Positions 43,757 to 53,196 of a stretch of DNA of 64,000 nucleotides are shown here, piece after piece. A program made the translations under genes and the position numbers. Numbering within the stretch: position 1 is the stretch's first letter; each line of letters begins with the position of its first letter. Where the stretch lies: positions 248,001 through 312,000 of the forward strand of contig NZ_CP101466.1 of the NCBI RefSeq assembly GCF_024362385.1, read 5' to 3'. The notes beneath the pieces were generated by a model. That model did not search any database, was not told the origin of the DNA, and saw only the letters and a list, made by a program, of their open reading frames with translations. This DNA comes from Arthrobacter sp. DNA4. Its GTDB lineage: Bacteria > Actinomycetota > Actinomycetes > Actinomycetales > Micrococcaceae.

Positions 43757-44833
43757 TTAGAGGAATCGGTCCAGGAGGCTGGCCTCGGCCATCCGGCTCA
43801 GGCCTTCGCGAACGGTGCGGGCGCGCTGGTCCCCGATGCCGTCAACGGTCATGAGGTCATCAATGGTGGCGGCCATGAGGTACTGCAGGCCCCCGAAATG
43901 GTCCACCAGGCGGTCCGCCACGGCCTTGGGGACTGCCTTGAGGCCGGACAGCAGCCGGTAGCCGCGGGGCTGGACCACCGCGTCGAGATTGGCTTCGCCG
44001 CCGGCAAACCCCACAATCGCGGAGATCTTGCCAAGGTCGATCAGTTCCGTGGGGCCCAGGCTGACAAGCTCATGGACGGCCTTGTCGATGTCGTCCGCGG
44101 AGGCATTGGGGCTGGCGTAGTCACGGATGATCACATCGCTGCCGGGGCCCCTGCCCACGGTGAGTTCGTCCAGCTGCAGGGAGAGGAGCCTGCCGTCTTC
44201 GCCCAGTTCCAGCACATACTGCGAGATTTCCTCCGAGATGCGGCGGACCATTTCCTGCCGCTGGAGGGTCACGGCCACGTCCCGCACCGTCACCATCGCC
44301 TCGATTTCCAGCGCAGACAGCGAACTGGTGACCTGGTCCAGCCGTGCGCGGTAGCGCTCCAGGGTGGCGAGTGCCTGGTTGGCGCGGGCAAGAACGTTCT
44401 CGGAGCCCTCCAGGACATGCCGGAGACCGTTGACGTAAAGGGCGATGATTTGCATGGACTGGCTGACGGAGATCACCGGGACTCCGGTCTGCTTGGCCAC
44501 CCGTTCCGCAGTGCGGTGGCGGGTGCCTGACTCCTGGGTTTCGATGCTTGAGTCCGGGACCAGCTGGACCGCCGCGCGCAGGATGTTGCCCGCGTCCTTG
44601 TCGCAGATGATGGCACCGTCCATCTTGGCCAGTTCCCGCAGCCGGGTGGGCGAGAACTCGATGCCGATATCGAATCCGCCGGAGCAGATGGAATCGATGG
44701 TGCGGTCGGAGCCCAGGACGATCAGTGCGCCGGTCCGGCCGCGGAGGATCCGTTCCAGGCCGTCGCGAAGCGGTGTTCCGGGTGCAACCCTGCCCAGAGT
44801 GGCCCTCAGCGATTCTTCGGGGCTCCGTGCCAT
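43757..44833 (-). CDS. disA: DNA integrity scanning diadenylate cyclase DisA
   Basis: Makes c-di-AMP from two ATP and monitors DNA branch structures. It has 358 aa. The N-terminal DAC domain shows MDGAIICDKDAG and GTRHRTAERVAKQTGVPVIS; the middle helical region and C-terminal HhH domain (LMTVDGIGDQRARTVREGLS) follow. In many actinobacteria disA is next to radA; here radA is about 7 kb away on the same strand. Start ATG 44833 has no obvious leaderless hexamer. Confidence 0.96.
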   Translation of the reverse strand: MARSPEESLRATLGRVAPGTPLRDGLERILRGRTGALIVLGSDRTIDSICSGGFDIGIEFSPTRLRELAKMDGAIICDKDAGNILRAAVQLVPDSSIETQESGTRHRTAERVAKQTGVPVISVSQSMQIIALYVNGLRHVLEGSENVLARANQALATLERYRARLDQVTSSLSALEIEAMVTVRDVAVTLQRQEMVRRISEEISQYVLELGEDGRLLSLQLDELTVGRGPGSDVIIRDYASPNASADDIDKAVHELVSLGPTELIDLGKISAIVGFAGGEANLDAVVQPRGYRLLSGLKAVPKAVADRLVDHFGGLQYLMAATIDDLMTVDGIGDQRARTVREGLSRMAEASLLDRFL

Positions 44834-45009
44834 AGGTGTTTCCCTTCAAAGGTGCGGACCGCCGCCCGCAGGAATGCCGGCATCCGCAGTTGGTAAGCAG
44901 GATCAAAAAGTGCTCTGATTCCCGCAAGCTCAATGATAGGGGCAAGAAGCCCAAGTTCCGCACGGGCAAGCCCCAAAGTACCCCATTAGGGGGTAACCGG
45001 GCAGGGCGG

Positions 45010-45048
45010 AAAAGTGCCCCCTGGATGTCATGCAGGGCAGGCACTTTT
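45010..45048 (-). terminator. Terminator-like hairpin after the 2H phosphoesterase gene
   Basis: Arms AAAAGTGCC (45010-45018) and GGCACTTTT (45040-45048), extended by CCCTG/CAGGG, form a stable stem. Read on the minus strand it ends in CACTTTT, 32 nt after the stop of the gene 45080-45586. Confidence 0.65.
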
Positions 45049-45079
45049 GCTCTTTTCAGACGCGGTCATGGCGGCCGGT

Positions 45080-45586
45080 TCAGGCAGCCCCTGCCAGGAG
45101 CGTGATCGTTTTGGTGCTGCTGTCCCACAGCCGGGCTGCCGTGCAGCGGCCCTCCACGCGAAGGTCCAGCAGGTCCATGGCCGTCCCGAGTTGATGGCCG
45201 GGGATACGGCGGGAGATGGTGACGTGCGGTGTCCAGCCCTCCGGAAGGGTGAGCGGCAATGCACCTGCAAGCCCTTGGTGCAGGTGCCTGTGCAGATCCA
45301 GCAGGGGAGCGGTCAGCAGGACAGACCGGGCCAGCACATACTTGCCGGCTCCGGCGGGAAAAACGATGGCGCCCGAAAACGTGATGTCCAGGGGCAGCGC
45401 CTGCCAAGGCCCTTCCTGGCCGGACTGCAGGTCCGCTCCTGCGGCAAGCGTGACGTGTGGACTGTTGCTGGGTGAGGTGTGCGCTGCCATGCTGGGGAGG
45501 CCGGCGGCTTCGAGCCGCGCCCAGTCGGCTCTGAGGAGGGCGTCCGTGCGGTCATCAAAGACCAGTTCGATGCTGCGCATAAGCAC
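45080..45586 (-). CDS. 2'-5' RNA ligase family (2H phosphoesterase) protein
   Basis: A 166-168 aa 2H phosphoesterase fold protein with two HxT motifs, SPHVTLA and TPHVTIS, spaced about 80 residues apart. These bind 2',3'-cyclic or 2'-5' phosphodiesters. Start GTG 45586 or ATG 45580. The family includes RNA ligase-like and cyclic phosphodiesterase enzymes; the substrate cannot be assigned. It lies upstream of disA with a hairpin terminator between them. Confidence 0.85.
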   Translation of the reverse strand: MLMRSIELVFDDRTDALLRADWARLEAAGLPSMAAHTSPSNSPHVTLAAGADLQSGQEGPWQALPLDITFSGAIVFPAGAGKYVLARSVLLTAPLLDLHRHLHQGLAGALPLTLPEGWTPHVTISRRIPGHQLGTAMDLLDLRVEGRCTAARLWDSSTKTITLLAGAA

Positions 45587-45663
45587 ATCATGCCGTTACC
45601 CGCTGTCCCTTGCGCCACGTGTTGTGGGGCGCCGGGACAACCGGGCCGCGGCCGACAGAGATT

Positions 45664-45894
45664 TCAGCGCCTGCGCTCCCTGATCATCCGCTCCAGATCC
45701 CTGCTGACTTTCGAGAGGGACGCGGCGCGGAGCGCCTTGTGTTCCGCCGCCGTCTGGACGCCCCGTTGCCGCAGCGGGGCCGAGGGAATCGCTCCGCCGG
45801 GCCCCTGCGCACCCGCACCAACCGGTCCGGGGGCCAGGTTGGTGGCCAGAGGATCAAAGAAAAGGTTGCCGGAGAAAGTGGCGCCATGCATCAT
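45664..45894 (-). CDS. Hypothetical protein (76 aa)
   Basis: A 76-codon ORF beginning MMHGATFSGNLFFDPLATNL and ending in a basic helix (SKVSRDLERMIRERRR). TAGCTT (45901-45906, minus strand) lies 6 nt before ATG 45894, the same leaderless spacing seen at other genes here, which supports it. It is divergent from prfC. Not recognised. Confidence 0.55.
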   Translation of the reverse strand: MMHGATFSGNLFFDPLATNLAPGPVGAGAQGPGGAIPSAPLRQRGVQTAAEHKALRAASLSKVSRDLERMIRERRR

Positions 45895-46091
45895 TCGCCC
45901 AAGCTAACGGTCCGGCATTTCGCGGCCTTGAACGGGCGGTTTCGCCTGCGTTAAGCACGGCCCATGCCGGTTTGCGGCCCTGCGATAAACTTGTACTTTG
46001 GCCGTTTGCCAATCCTGATTCCCCGCCCTCGAGTCGCACCGCAGAACCCGAATGGCCCCTGGGCAGCCTCAACCGCAGCGAAAGTAGCACC

Positions 46092-47705
46092 GTGTCCCAA
46101 GATGTCCTGACCCCCGCCCGGATCTCCGAGATTCACAAGCAGGCGGGCCGCCGCAGGACCTTCGCCGTCATCTCCCACCCGGACGCCGGCAAGTCCACGC
46201 TCACCGAGGCGCTGGCCCTGCATGCAAAGGTGATCGGCACCGCGGGCGCCTCCAGCGGCAAGGCCAACCGGAAGGAAACGGTCTCGGACTGGATGCAGAT
46301 GGAGAAGGACCGCGGCATCTCCATCAGCTCCGCAGCCCTGCAATTCTCCTACCGCGACACGGTCATCAACCTCCTGGACACCCCCGGCCACGCCGACTTC
46401 TCGGAGGATACCTACCGCGTGCTCGCCGCCGTGGACTGTGCCGTGATGCTGGTGGACGCCGCCAAGGGCCTGGAAACCCAGACCATGAAGCTCTTCGAGG
46501 TCTGCAAGCAGCGCAACCTGCCCATCATCACCGTCATCAACAAGTGGGACCGGCCGGGCCTGGACGCCCTGGCGCTGATGGACGAGATCACCGAACGCAC
46601 CGGCCTGCAGCCCATGCCGCTGACCTGGGCCGTGGGCATCTCCGGCGACTTCCGCGGCGTGTGGGACCTGCGCAACGACCGCTTCGCACGGTTCCAGCGC
46701 AACAACGCCGGCGCCCAGATCGCCATCACCGAATACTTCACGCCGGAGGAAGCCGCCGAGAGCCAGGGCAGCAACTGGTCGGACGCCGTGGACGAGGCAG
46801 GCCTGGTGATCGAGTCCAACCTCGAATTCGACGTCGACGCCTTCCACGCGGGAAAGGCCACCCCCATCCTGTTCAGCTCCGCCGCCCTGAACTTCGGCGT
46901 CAAGGAGCTGCTGGACGCCCTGGTGGACTTCGCTCCGCCGGCGTCCCCGCGCCCCGACGTGGACGGTGCGCCCCGCCCGGTTGAGTCGCCGTTCTCGGGC
47001 TTCGTCTTCAAGGTGCAGGCCGGCATGAACAAGGCGCACCGTGACCACGTGGCCTTCATCCGTGTCTGCTCAGGCGTCTTCGAGCGCGGCATGGTGGTCA
47101 CCCAGACCCGTACCGGCAAGTCCTTCGCCACCAAGTACGCTCAGCAGGTGTTCGGCCGGGAACGCGAAGTCATCGACGAGGCGTATCCCGGGGACGTGGT
47201 GGGCCTGGTCAACGCCTCGTCCCTGCGCGTGGGTGACAGCCTCTTCCTTGAGGAACCCGTCGAGTACCCGGCCATCCCGCTGTTCGCCCCCGAGCACTTC
47301 CAGGTGGCCCGGTCCAAGGACCCCAGCAAGTTCAAGCAGTTCCGCCGCGGCATCGAGCAGCTCGAGCACGAGGGCGTCATCCAGGTGCTCCGCTCCGACG
47401 TCCGCGGCGACCAGGCCCCGGTGCTTGCCGCCGTCGGGCCCATGCAGTTCGAAGTGGTGGAGGACCGCATGGCCCACGACTTCAGCGCACCCATGCGCCT
47501 GGAACGCCTGCCCTACTCGCTGGCGAGAATTTCGACGGCGGACGCCATGCCCGCGCTGGCCAACGTACCGGGGGCGGAGGTGCTCTTGCGGTCCGACGGC
47601 GAATACCTCGCCTTGTTCAACGACGTCTGGGCGCTCCGGCGGATCGAGAAGAACCACCCGGACCTGACACTCGTGCCCATCGGCACGCACAACCCGGCGA
47701 AGTAA
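46092..47705 (+). CDS. prfC: Peptide chain release factor 3
   Basis: Translational GTPase that removes RF1/RF2 after termination. From GTG 46092 it has 537 aa. The G1 motif HPDAGKST, G3 DTPGHADFSEDTYR and G4 NKWDR are clear, and the C-terminal half has the RF3 domain (HRDHVAFIRVCSGVFERGMV). The frame remains open back to 45972, but no start there has support. A TAAACT hexamer at 45986-45991 is a possible -10, which would give a leader of about 95 nt. fabF follows 7 nt after the stop. Confidence 0.93.
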   Translation: MSQDVLTPARISEIHKQAGRRRTFAVISHPDAGKSTLTEALALHAKVIGTAGASSGKANRKETVSDWMQMEKDRGISISSAALQFSYRDTVINLLDTPGHADFSEDTYRVLAAVDCAVMLVDAAKGLETQTMKLFEVCKQRNLPIITVINKWDRPGLDALALMDEITERTGLQPMPLTWAVGISGDFRGVWDLRNDRFARFQRNNAGAQIAITEYFTPEEAAESQGSNWSDAVDEAGLVIESNLEFDVDAFHAGKATPILFSSAALNFGVKELLDALVDFAPPASPRPDVDGAPRPVESPFSGFVFKVQAGMNKAHRDHVAFIRVCSGVFERGMVVTQTRTGKSFATKYAQQVFGREREVIDEAYPGDVVGLVNASSLRVGDSLFLEEPVEYPAIPLFAPEHFQVARSKDPSKFKQFRRGIEQLEHEGVIQVLRSDVRGDQAPVLAAVGPMQFEVVEDRMAHDFSAPMRLERLPYSLARISTADAMPALANVPGAEVLLRSDGEYLALFNDVWALRRIEKNHPDLTLVPIGTHNPAK

Positions 47706-47712
47706 GGCATCC

Positions 47713-48942
47713 GTGAACACTCCTGCACCCCGCGCCGTCGTCACCGGTGCCGGCACCATCAACCCGCTCGGCACCACGGTCAAGGAGACCTGGGAGGCGC
47801 TGCTTGAGGGGCACTCCGGGATCACCGCCCTGGACCAGGACTGGGCGGAGCAGCTGCCGGTCAAAATCGCCGGGCAAATTACTGCCGACCTTTCGGAGCA
47901 CCTCAGTACCCGCGAAATGAAGCGTATGGACCGTTGCGGCCAGCTCGCCCTGGTCTCAGCCCGGGAGGCATGGACGCAGGCCGGCAGTCCCGAGGTTGAC
48001 CCCGAGCGGTTCGCGGTGGTGATCGGTTCCGCTTACGGCGGCCTGGGCTCCACCATCGAGCAGGACCGCACGCTGAACCAGTCCGGGCCGCGGAAGGTTT
48101 CCCCGCACACCCTCACCCGGCTTATGGCCAACGGTCCCGCCGCCTGGGTCTCCATCGACCTTGGCGCCCGCGGCGGTGCGCGGACGCCGGTCAGCGCCTG
48201 CGCCTCCGGGGCTGAGGCGATTGTCCAGGCAGCCGAGCTGATCCGCTCCGGTGCCGCCGACGTCGTCATTGCCGGCGGCGTTGATGCCTCCGTCAACGAC
48301 CTGGTGATCAGCGGCTTCGCCCAGATCCGTGCACTGTCCACCCGCTCGGATAACCCGCAGCGGGCCGCGCGCCCGTTCGACGGCGGCCGGGACGGCTTTG
48401 TACTCGCAGAGGGCGCCGCGGTGGTGGTGCTGGAGAGCGAAGAACACGCCCGTGCCCGCGGCGCCGCCATCCTGGGTGCCGTCGCCGGGGGAGCGGTGAC
48501 CTCCGATGCCAACGACATCGTGGCGGCAGATCCTGCGATGCAGCGCCGCGTCATGCAGAAAGCGCTGGACTCGGCCAGGATGGAACCGGCGGAGATTGGG
48601 TTTGTCCATGCCCACGCCACGTCCACCCCCGTGGGCGACCGGCTGGAAGGCCAGGCAATCAACGCCGTCTTCGGCGCCTCCGTGCCGGTGACGTCCACGA
48701 AGGGCCACACCGGACACCTGCTGGGCGGCGCGGGCGCGTTGGCCGCCGTCGTGGTCCTCGAAGCCCTCCGCACCGGCCAACTCCCCGGGACGTTGAACGT
48801 GGAGGCGCTGGACCCGGAAGTGGACCTCAACGTCGTCACCGAAAGCGCCCACCAGCTTCCGCCCGGGTTTGCCCCGGCAGGACTGGTGAATGCGTTCGGC
48901 TTCGGTGGCCACAGCGTGGCTCTGGTGCTCACCGGCGCCTAG
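47713..48942 (+). CDS. fabF: Beta-ketoacyl-ACP synthase II
   Basis: Condensing enzyme of fatty acid elongation, 409 aa. The active-site Cys is in PVSACASGAEA, and the two His residues are in HATSTPVGD and GHTGHLLGGAGA. The N-terminal VVTGAGTINPLG and a RPFDGGRDGFVLAEGAAVVV segment fit FabF. GTG 47713 starts 7 nt after prfC. It is separated from the usual fabD-acpP cluster, so it may be an additional KASII copy. Confidence 0.93.
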   Translation: MNTPAPRAVVTGAGTINPLGTTVKETWEALLEGHSGITALDQDWAEQLPVKIAGQITADLSEHLSTREMKRMDRCGQLALVSAREAWTQAGSPEVDPERFAVVIGSAYGGLGSTIEQDRTLNQSGPRKVSPHTLTRLMANGPAAWVSIDLGARGGARTPVSACASGAEAIVQAAELIRSGAADVVIAGGVDASVNDLVISGFAQIRALSTRSDNPQRAARPFDGGRDGFVLAEGAAVVVLESEEHARARGAAILGAVAGGAVTSDANDIVAADPAMQRRVMQKALDSARMEPAEIGFVHAHATSTPVGDRLEGQAINAVFGASVPVTSTKGHTGHLLGGAGALAAVVVLEALRTGQLPGTLNVEALDPEVDLNVVTESAHQLPPGFAPAGLVNAFGFGGHSVALVLTGA

Positions 48943-48957
48943 CCAAACGCCGAAAAC

Positions 48958-49011
48958 GCCGGAACGGTGCGGGGACGCCGGAACTGACCGGCGTTTCCGC
49001 ACCGTTCCGGC
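48958..49011. terminator. Strong bidirectional hairpin between fabF and the NUDIX gene
   Basis: Arms GCCGGAACGGTGCGG (48958-48972) and CCGCACCGTTCCGGC (48997-49011) are perfect over 15 bp. An inner stem ACGCCGG/CCGGCGT has a 6-nt loop. It lies between convergent genes. No T-run is seen. Confidence 0.75.
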
Positions 49012-49044
49012 GATCCGGATGCAGCAGCGCGTCAAGCGGGTGGT

Positions 49045-49533
49045 CTAGCTGGCCGCCATGTCCTCAACCAGTGCGTCGAGGATGGGCAGCTGGCCCTTGA
49101 CGAGTTTGAGCCGCGCCTCCTGCTCAGGGAACCAGCGGGCGTCGTCAATCTCGGGATAATGCTGGATACGGCCGGACCCCTTGGGCCATTCCAGCGGAAA
49201 AGTGTTGCTGTTAATCACCTCCGGGGCGAACTCAGCCTGCGCCGCGTAGGCGGTGATGAGCTTCCCCGAGGACTGCCGGAACTCGCCAAGCAGCCGGTAT
49301 TCAGCCTCCGGGGCAGCAGTCCCCATCTCCTCTGCGAACTCCCGCAGTGCAGCAGCCAGCGGGTCCTCGCCGTCGGCGTACTCGCCCTTGGGGATGGACC
49401 AGGCGTGGGTGTCCTTGCGCGCCCAAAACGGACCGCCCATATGGGCTATCCATACCTGCAGCCCGTCCGGGGCGCCGTCGGGGGTGGCCGGGTCCCGGCG
49501 GTACAGCAGGATGCCTGCGCTTCGAATGGGCAT
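49045..49533 (-). CDS. NUDIX hydrolase
   Basis: A 162-aa NUDIX hydrolase. The NUDIX box reads GEYADGEDPLAAALREFAEE and then MG, matching GX5EX7REUXEEXGU. The protein has the DARWFPEQEARLKLVKGQLP C-terminus common in small housekeeping NUDIX enzymes. Substrate is a nucleoside diphosphate-linked compound, identity unknown. Confidence 0.92.
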   Translation of the reverse strand: MPIRSAGILLYRRDPATPDGAPDGLQVWIAHMGGPFWARKDTHAWSIPKGEYADGEDPLAAALREFAEEMGTAAPEAEYRLLGEFRQSSGKLITAYAAQAEFAPEVINSNTFPLEWPKGSGRIQHYPEIDDARWFPEQEARLKLVKGQLPILDALVEDMAAS

Positions 49534-49653
49534 TTGGTCTCCGGATCATCAGGAAGTGCAGTTGCCGTCCGCCGTTAACGTGGAGTTCACGGCGCTGCTC
49601 TAGGTTATTCCTTCAGGCACCCTTGCCAGGCACTCCGCTCGAAAGGAGCACTC

Positions 49654-49893
49654 ATGGCCAACATCGCTGAGGTTTTGGGACGGCTCACCCCGGAAGAAGT
49701 GGACGAACTCCGCAGCCTTGGTCCGCAGGGCCACCTGCCGCGGCATCTGGTGGAAGCCCTGGACCGCGCGGCCGGGGGAACAGGGTCGGGCCGCGGGTAC
49801 TACGTGGCCAACGGCAATGTGAGCGCCACCGGCGGCCCGCTGCTGGTGCTGCGCAGCGACGTTTCCAGCTGGCTGGCCGTCGCCTCTTCCTGA
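49654..49893 (+). CDS. Hypothetical protein (79 aa)
   Basis: A 79-codon gene with the ribosome binding site AAAGGAG before ATG 49654. The N-terminal helix (TPEEVDELRSLGPQGHLPRH) is followed by a Gly-rich strand region (GRGYYVANGNVSATGG). It lies between divergent NUDIX and convergent histidine kinase genes. Not recognised. Confidence 0.65.
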   Translation: MANIAEVLGRLTPEEVDELRSLGPQGHLPRHLVEALDRAAGGTGSGRGYYVANGNVSATGGPLLVLRSDVSSWLAVASS

Positions 49894-49906
49894 CTGTCCG
49901 GAGCTG

Positions 49907-51535
49907 TCAAAGTCCCGGCAGGATAAAGATTGCAGTGGTGCCCACGCCGGGCTCACTGTCCAGGCTGATCGATCCACCGTGGCCCTCAACGATGGTCTTG
50001 CTGACGGGCAACCCCAGGCCCGCGCCCGGGATGGCCGTTTCCCGCGACCGGGCCGAACGGAAGAACTTGGTGAAGGCCTGTTCCTGCTCTTCCTCCGTCA
50101 TTCCCACCCCCGTATCGGTGACGGAACAGACCAGGCCCGCATCGGTCCTGACGGCCCCGGCAGTGATTAAGCCGCCGCTGGGGGAGTACTTGATGGCGTT
50201 CGAGAGCAGGTTCCTGACCACCTGGCTGATTCGCTCCGGATCGACCCTTGCCGGCAGCGGCTGCTCCACGTCAAGGACCAGCTGCAGCCCGTTGCCGGCA
50301 GCCTTGGGCAGTGCGGCATCCACCTCCAGCGCCAGCAGCCGGGCCAGGTCCGTTTCCTCCAGCGACAGGTCCATCCGCTCGGATGCCACAGCGATCAGGT
50401 CATTGACCAGGCTCAGCAGGTGTTCCGCATTCCGGCGTACCACCAGGAGCTCCTCCCGGATGTCCTCATGCCCGGGTTCGTCCAGGACCAGTTCCAGGTA
50501 ACCCAGGATGGACGTGAGCGGTGTCCGCAGCTCGTGAGAGACGGTGGCAACAAAATCGTCCTTGGCGGCCAGCGCACTGACCAGGGTGGTGACGTCCACA
50601 AAGGTGATGACGGCACCACCTTCCTGGCCGCCGGCGGGAGGGAAACCATGCGAGCTTACGGAGTAGGCGCGCTGGCGGTCTGCGGGGCCGGCCCAATACA
50701 ACTCGTCCGTGAAGGCATCGCCGGCTGCGGCCCGGATTGCGGGAAGCAGGCCTGACGGTACCGGCGTGCAGCGGTCCGCCAGCATCAACATGCCCGGCCC
50801 TCCGGCAGGGTCCATCACGCCGCCGAGGGCGGGGTCCGTGCGCATCGCCCTGTTGGCCAGCACCGTGTGGCCCCGGGTGTCCACGACCCAGACGCCCACC
50901 CCAACGGCCTTCAGCACTGCGTCAAGCAGGGCCTGGCGGCGTACGCTTTCAGCCAGCGTGCGGGCCAGGTCCTGTTCGTTTTGGACAAGCCTGACGCGAT
51001 GGCGGCGGATGGTGGTGGCCACCACGTGGGCAGTCACCGCGATGACGGACATGACCAGGGGCAGGATGAGGGTGCGGATCATGGATCCCCCGGTAAGCGG
51101 CGCCCCTTGGACAACGGACGGGGCCAGCGTGCTGAGGACAGTCCCTGCAATGGCCAGGACCGGCATGTACGGCCGGGCCTGCGCCGAGAGCCAGACAACG
51201 GGGAACACCAGCATCATGCTCAGCACGTTGAAGGCGGGACCTCCAGCCTCGCGGGTGAAGCCGATGGCAAGGCAGTCCAGGAGCGGGATCACGGCGAATG
51301 CCCCGGCGGGAAGCCTGGCCCAGGGAACGGCCAGGCACGTTGCGGCGATTGCGAGATGAAACAGCAGCGCGGCGAGAAAGATACTGTTGGCCAGCGTCGC
51401 CGGACTGAAGATTGCCGCGGCGAGGACCACGAGCGCAATGGTCAAGGTGACGGGCAGCTGGCTCGCCACCACGCGCTTCCGAGCACTGAGTGCACCGAAT
51501 AAACCGTCGAGACGGTCGGACACAACAGGCTGCAT
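49907..51535 (-). CDS. Sensor histidine kinase, orphan
   Basis: A 542-aa histidine kinase when started at ATG 51535. Six or so hydrophobic segments (about residues 27-195) are followed by a PAS-like region, the HisKA box with phospho-acceptor His in FVATVSHELRTPLTSILGYL, and the HATPase block (NLLSNAIKYSPSGG, DTGVGM, GAGLGL). It probably senses a membrane or intracellular signal. No response regulator gene is adjacent. The frame extends upstream to 51694, but that portion is not typical. Confidence 0.9.
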   Translation of the reverse strand: MQPVVSDRLDGLFGALSARKRVVASQLPVTLTIALVVLAAAIFSPATLANSIFLAALLFHLAIAATCLAVPWARLPAGAFAVIPLLDCLAIGFTREAGGPAFNVLSMMLVFPVVWLSAQARPYMPVLAIAGTVLSTLAPSVVQGAPLTGGSMIRTLILPLVMSVIAVTAHVVATTIRRHRVRLVQNEQDLARTLAESVRRQALLDAVLKAVGVGVWVVDTRGHTVLANRAMRTDPALGGVMDPAGGPGMLMLADRCTPVPSGLLPAIRAAAGDAFTDELYWAGPADRQRAYSVSSHGFPPAGGQEGGAVITFVDVTTLVSALAAKDDFVATVSHELRTPLTSILGYLELVLDEPGHEDIREELLVVRRNAEHLLSLVNDLIAVASERMDLSLEETDLARLLALEVDAALPKAAGNGLQLVLDVEQPLPARVDPERISQVVRNLLSNAIKYSPSGGLITAGAVRTDAGLVCSVTDTGVGMTEEEQEQAFTKFFRSARSRETAIPGAGLGLPVSKTIVEGHGGSISLDSEPGVGTTAIFILPGL

Positions 51536-51715
51536 GGGCCCCCTGCGTGCGTGGCCAGCAACGCCTGCGGCGCCCTGCTGTTCCTGGATGACCAAGCTTC
51601 CCCCAGCACAGAAATCTTTGACCTCCGTTGGCGTGAAGGTTCTGGACTTAGAGTACCCGCCGGGAAGCAGTGCCCTGCCCGGTATCCTCCGCACCCGGCC
51701 CCTTGAACGGATCCG

Positions 51716-53089
51716 CTAGCCAATCAGGAGGCTGAGCGCCTCCGTGAGGTGCTCGACTTCACGCACCGAGAATCCCGCCGGCACGGGACCGGGCCCGGTG
51801 TGGCTTGCCGGAACCACGGCGTGGGTGAATCCCAGCCGGTGGGCTTCCTGGATGCGCTGGTTGATGCCCGGTACGGGCCGGACCTCGCCTGCCAGGCCCA
51901 CCTCGCCGAACGCGATCAGCCGGATGGGCAAAGGCTTGCGGGCCTTGGCCGACGCCACGGCAAGGGCCACCGCAAGGTCCGTGGCCGGTTCGCTGAGCTT
52001 CACCCCGCCCACGGTGGCAACGTAGGAATCATCCTTATGCAGCATGGTCCCTGCGCGCTGCTGCAGCACGGCCAACAGCATGGACACGCGTGAGCTGTCC
52101 AGGCCGCTGGTAGCGCGGCGGGGCTGCGCGTTGGGGCTTTCGGCGAGCAGCGATTGCACTTCCGCCAGCAGCGGGCGGCGCCCCTCCATGGTGACGGTGA
52201 TGCAGGTCCCGGAAACCGGGTCCTTGGTGCGGCTGACGAACAGCCCGCTGGGATCGGCCAGTCCCTCGATGCCGTTTTCGTTCAGGTCGAAGCAGCCAAC
52301 GTCGTCGGTGGGTCCGTACCGGTTCTTCACGGCGCGCAGCAGCCGCAGCCGGGAGTGCCGCTCGCCCTCAAACTGGCACACCACATCCACCAGGTGTTCC
52401 AGCAGGCGGGGCCCGGCAATGGAACCGTCCTTGGTAACGTGCCCCACCAGCAGGGTGGTCATGTTCCGCCGCTTGGCGGCCGCGATAATGGAGGCCGCCA
52501 CCTCGCGGACCTGCGACACCCCGCCGGCGCTGCCGTCAACATCGGCGCTGCTGAGGGTCTGCACCGAGTCCACGATCAGCAGCCGCGGTTCGATCTTCTC
52601 CACCTGGCCCAGGGCCTGGCCGAGGTCCGTCTCCGCAGACAGGTACAGGGATTCGGCGACGGCGTCGATCCGTTCGGCCCGCAGTTTGACCTGCGCGGCC
52701 GACTCCTCGCCAGTGACATAGAGGACGTCCTGGGCGGTGCGGGCGAACTTTGCAGCGACGTCCAGCAGCAGCGTGGATTTACCGACGCCGGGTTCGCTTA
52801 CCAGCAGGATGACCGCACCCGGGACCAGGCCGCCGCCCAGCACCCGGTCCAGTTCGTCCACGCCGGTGGGCAGGAAAGCGGCGGTGGTGGCATCGACGTC
52901 GGCAATCCGGCGCGCGGGCTCCGCGACTGTTGTGGCCGCCGTCGTCCGTGCCACGGCCGTGCCTGTTTCCTCCACCGTGCCCCACGCCTGGCACTCGCCG
53001 CAGCGGCCCACCCACTTGACCGTGGTCCAGCCGCACTCGGCGCATTTGTACGCGGGCGCCTTGGACGCCCGGGAAGTCTTTGTTGCCAT
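51716..53089 (-). CDS. radA: DNA repair protein RadA
   Basis: RecA-like helicase/branch-migration factor of 457 aa. It has an N-terminal C4 zinc finger (CAECGWTTVKWVGRCGECQA), Walker A in EPGVGKSTLL, the RadA motif KNRYGPTDDVG and a C-terminal Lon-like domain (PATDLAVALAVASAKARKPL). ATG 53089 was chosen, giving MATKTSRASKAPAYK, because TAGGGT (53097-53102) lies 7 nt upstream. The open frame continues to 53182 but begins in a poor context. Confidence 0.95.
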   Translation of the reverse strand: MATKTSRASKAPAYKCAECGWTTVKWVGRCGECQAWGTVEETGTAVARTTAATTVAEPARRIADVDATTAAFLPTGVDELDRVLGGGLVPGAVILLVSEPGVGKSTLLLDVAAKFARTAQDVLYVTGEESAAQVKLRAERIDAVAESLYLSAETDLGQALGQVEKIEPRLLIVDSVQTLSSADVDGSAGGVSQVREVAASIIAAAKRRNMTTLLVGHVTKDGSIAGPRLLEHLVDVVCQFEGERHSRLRLLRAVKNRYGPTDDVGCFDLNENGIEGLADPSGLFVSRTKDPVSGTCITVTMEGRRPLLAEVQSLLAESPNAQPRRATSGLDSSRVSMLLAVLQQRAGTMLHKDDSYVATVGGVKLSEPATDLAVALAVASAKARKPLPIRLIAFGEVGLAGEVRPVPGINQRIQEAHRLGFTHAVVPASHTGPGPVPAGFSVREVEHLTEALSLLIG

Positions 53090-53196
53090 GCGTCCAACCC
53101 TAGCGGCGGGCACCGACACACCCCACCCCGCACTGGCCTCGCAAGCCGGCCAGGGAACCCTGCGGCTGTGGGCCCACCCCATCCGCCCGTCCGGAG

